Positions 4,864-6,108 of a stretch of 6,108 bases of DNA are shown in pieces. The DNA is from Draconibacterium orientale (GTDB taxonomy: Bacteria; Bacteroidota; Bacteroidia; Bacteroidales; JAADGE01). The DNA is taken from positions 1 through 6,108 of the forward strand of contig DYSM01000181.1 in assembly GCA_020718265.1 (NCBI GenBank), in the 5' to 3' direction. The translations under genes were made by a program, and so were the position numbers. Position 1 is the first letter of the stretch. Each line of letters starts with the position of its first letter. Below the pieces are notes generated by a model. It ran no database searches, was not told the origin of the DNA, and saw only the letters and a program-made list of their open reading frames with translations.

Positions 4864-6042
4864 ATGAAACATCTATTTTTAATCACAATAATCATTTTTA
4901 CATCTTTGTTTGCGTATTCACAAGAAGAAACCGTTGAAGTAAAAGGAGTCGGTTTTGGAACAGACAAGAAAAAAGCACGCGAAGATGCCATTCAGGACGC
5001 ATTGCGTCAAGCTGTGGCACAAGTAGGCGGTGTACACCTGAAATCGTCCACAGAGGTTCAAAATTTTGTAACTCTGAACGATGCAATATCAACCCGTGCA
5101 GACGGTTATGTGAAATCGAGTACGGTATTAGAAGAAACACCTTTCCCCGATAAATACGAAGTTAAAGTACGCGCAACAGTGAGCCTTGCTCCGATGGTTG
5201 AGGATGCAAAAACATTGTCGGAAATGGTCGGCGGTGTAAATTTCATTGTCGTTTACGATGCGCGAAGTCTAACTCCCGCTCAAAAAGTTTATTACGATTT
5301 TGCTTATGAACGTATGAACGAAAAATTGAACGACAAAGGATACAGCCGAACAGAAGCCGCACTTTTCGCAAAAGCAGTTACATTTACGAATAATACCAAC
5401 GAAATTGAGTATCTGAGCCAAGTTGCAATGTACACTAACTCCGAATTCGTAATTCAAATTAAGGATATTATTCTTAAAACCGAAGAAAAAGCCGGAGGTT
5501 TGTGGGCAACACAAGCAACAATGGACGTAAAAGCATTCGACGGTTGTAATTGGAGAAATTTGGGAACGGTAATTTTTAAAGGGGATACCAAAGTGCAGAA
5601 AGATAAACAATTCGCAGAACGTGAAGCGATTGCCGATGCCGTCGATTTGGGCTTCGACCGTTTGATGCTGCAATTTAATACCGACATCGGAAGTTGGGTT
5701 GATGGAGGTGCGCCCTACGAACTCCGTTTTTACAGTTTTACGCTGGACGACCTCGATTTTATCGAATTTGTTGATTTGCTCATCAAAGACACAAACACGG
5801 TCGGCGAACCGCAAATGACAACAGTCGATCAGTATTTTAAACTCGTTTTGCGTTCTAAAAACAGTCAGTTCGGAGTATTCAAACTTGTGCTGAAAAGTGC
5901 TGTTGCCATTGAAAATTTCAAAACGCAATCTCCGAGTCGAGAAATTTTGTACGGCAGACAAATGAGTATCACGCCCAAAGGTGTGAAAAATGCCGAAATT
6001 GAAGCGAAGAAAGAAATTCTTTCCAAAATTAAAGCTCAGTAA
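4864..6042 (+). CDS. Exported FlgT N-domain-like protein
   Basis: This 392-residue protein has a signal peptide (residues 1-20, ending AYSQ). Residues about 22-110 fit the FlgT N-terminal domain pattern: VEVKGVGFG, the helix KKKAREDAIQDALRQAVAQVGG (positions 35-56), HLKSSTEVQNFV, a DGYVKSSTVLEE turn (80-91) and YEVKVRATVSL. In Vibrio, FlgT is a periplasmic H-ring protein that stabilises the flagellar basal body. The middle part (about 124-275: NFIVVYDARSL, EFVIQIKDIIL, LGTVIFKGD) has the alternating strands and helices of CsgG/TolB-N-like modules. The tail (about 285-392: YELRFYSFTLDDLDFIEFVDLL, positions 284-305) has no fold I can name. It lies 28 bases after the LPP20-like gene and 39 bases before the next start, so it sits mid-operon. 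Its role here is unknown. Confidence 0.75.
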   Translation: MKHLFLITIIIFTSLFAYSQEETVEVKGVGFGTDKKKAREDAIQDALRQAVAQVGGVHLKSSTEVQNFVTLNDAISTRADGYVKSSTVLEETPFPDKYEVKVRATVSLAPMVEDAKTLSEMVGGVNFIVVYDARSLTPAQKVYYDFAYERMNEKLNDKGYSRTEAALFAKAVTFTNNTNEIEYLSQVAMYTNSEFVIQIKDIILKTEEKAGGLWATQATMDVKAFDGCNWRNLGTVIFKGDTKVQKDKQFAEREAIADAVDLGFDRLMLQFNTDIGSWVDGGAPYELRFYSFTLDDLDFIEFVDLLIKDTNTVGEPQMTTVDQYFKLVLRSKNSQFGVFKLVLKSAVAIENFKTQSPSREILYGRQMSITPKGVKNAEIEAKKEILSKIKAQ

Positions 6043-6081
6043 TCACAAAGTTTTAACATTAATAAAATTATAAAAATAAAT

Positions 6082-6108
6082 ATGAAAAAGTCAATTTACA
6101 TTTTTGGT
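6082..6108 (+). CDS. Start of a further gene (partial, runs off the window)
   Basis: ATG 6082 opens MKKSIYIFG, nine codons to the window edge. The Lys-Lys start followed by hydrophobic residues suggests another signal peptide. It follows the FlgT-like stop by 39 AT-rich bases without a terminator, so it is probably the next gene of the same operon. Its identity cannot be told. Confidence 0.55.

Noticed and set aside
5269..5961. Minus-strand 230-codon frame
   Set aside because: It is fully antisense to the FlgT-like gene, which has a signal peptide and a recognisable domain. Its own product is Phe/Cys-rich with no features.

Overview
The window looks like chromosomal DNA of a Bacteroidota (Bacteroidales-like) organism. 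It is AT-rich, ATG codons lack a clear Shine-Dalgarno sequence, one -7 element fits TAnnTTTG, and the secreted proteins have short Lys-rich signal peptides ending in A-x-A-Q or S-Q. No rRNA, tRNA, CRISPR array or transposase gene is visible.

Positions 1-2066 hold most of a diversity-generating retroelement (DGR). The order is: the last codons of a diversified target gene (3' end of its variable repeat, VR, 1-29); two hairpins; a small HRDC-domain accessory protein (255-704) in place of the usual Avd; a DGR-type reverse transcriptase (746-1603); and an Asn-codon-rich template repeat (TR, about 1792-1914) followed by a structured region with a T8 tract. VR 1-29 is identical to TR 1886-1914. In such systems RT copies TR RNA with errors at adenines and the cDNA replaces the VR. 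Here the RT frame has an in-frame TAG at 1601-1603, yet stays open for 56 more codons of RT-like sequence to a TAA at 1772-1774. The enzyme is therefore either recently inactivated, read through, or works without its C-terminus.

Perfect or near-perfect palindromes are scattered through the DGR and the gap after it (715-733, 1273-1305, 1647-1682, 2086-2117, 2156-2204, 2205-2229, 2232-2264). Several share a GG-N-TTTT/AAA-N-CC type core, like a REP-type palindromic element family. One lies in frame inside the RT gene, just before its conserved GLPIGNLTSQ motif.

Positions 2499-6108 hold exported proteins of a different kind: a FlgO/CsgG-like plus DUF4384-like protein (2499-3605), an LPP20/FlgP-like protein (3966-4835), a FlgT-N-like protein (4864-6042), and the first nine codons of another gene (6082 onward). 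The last three are closely spaced and probably co-transcribed. The set resembles the FlgO/FlgP/FlgT outer-membrane ring factors of Vibrio flagella, but no flagellar gene is visible here, so a different envelope assembly is the likelier role. The 360-base gap before 3966 carries a five-unit TTAGANN heptad repeat.
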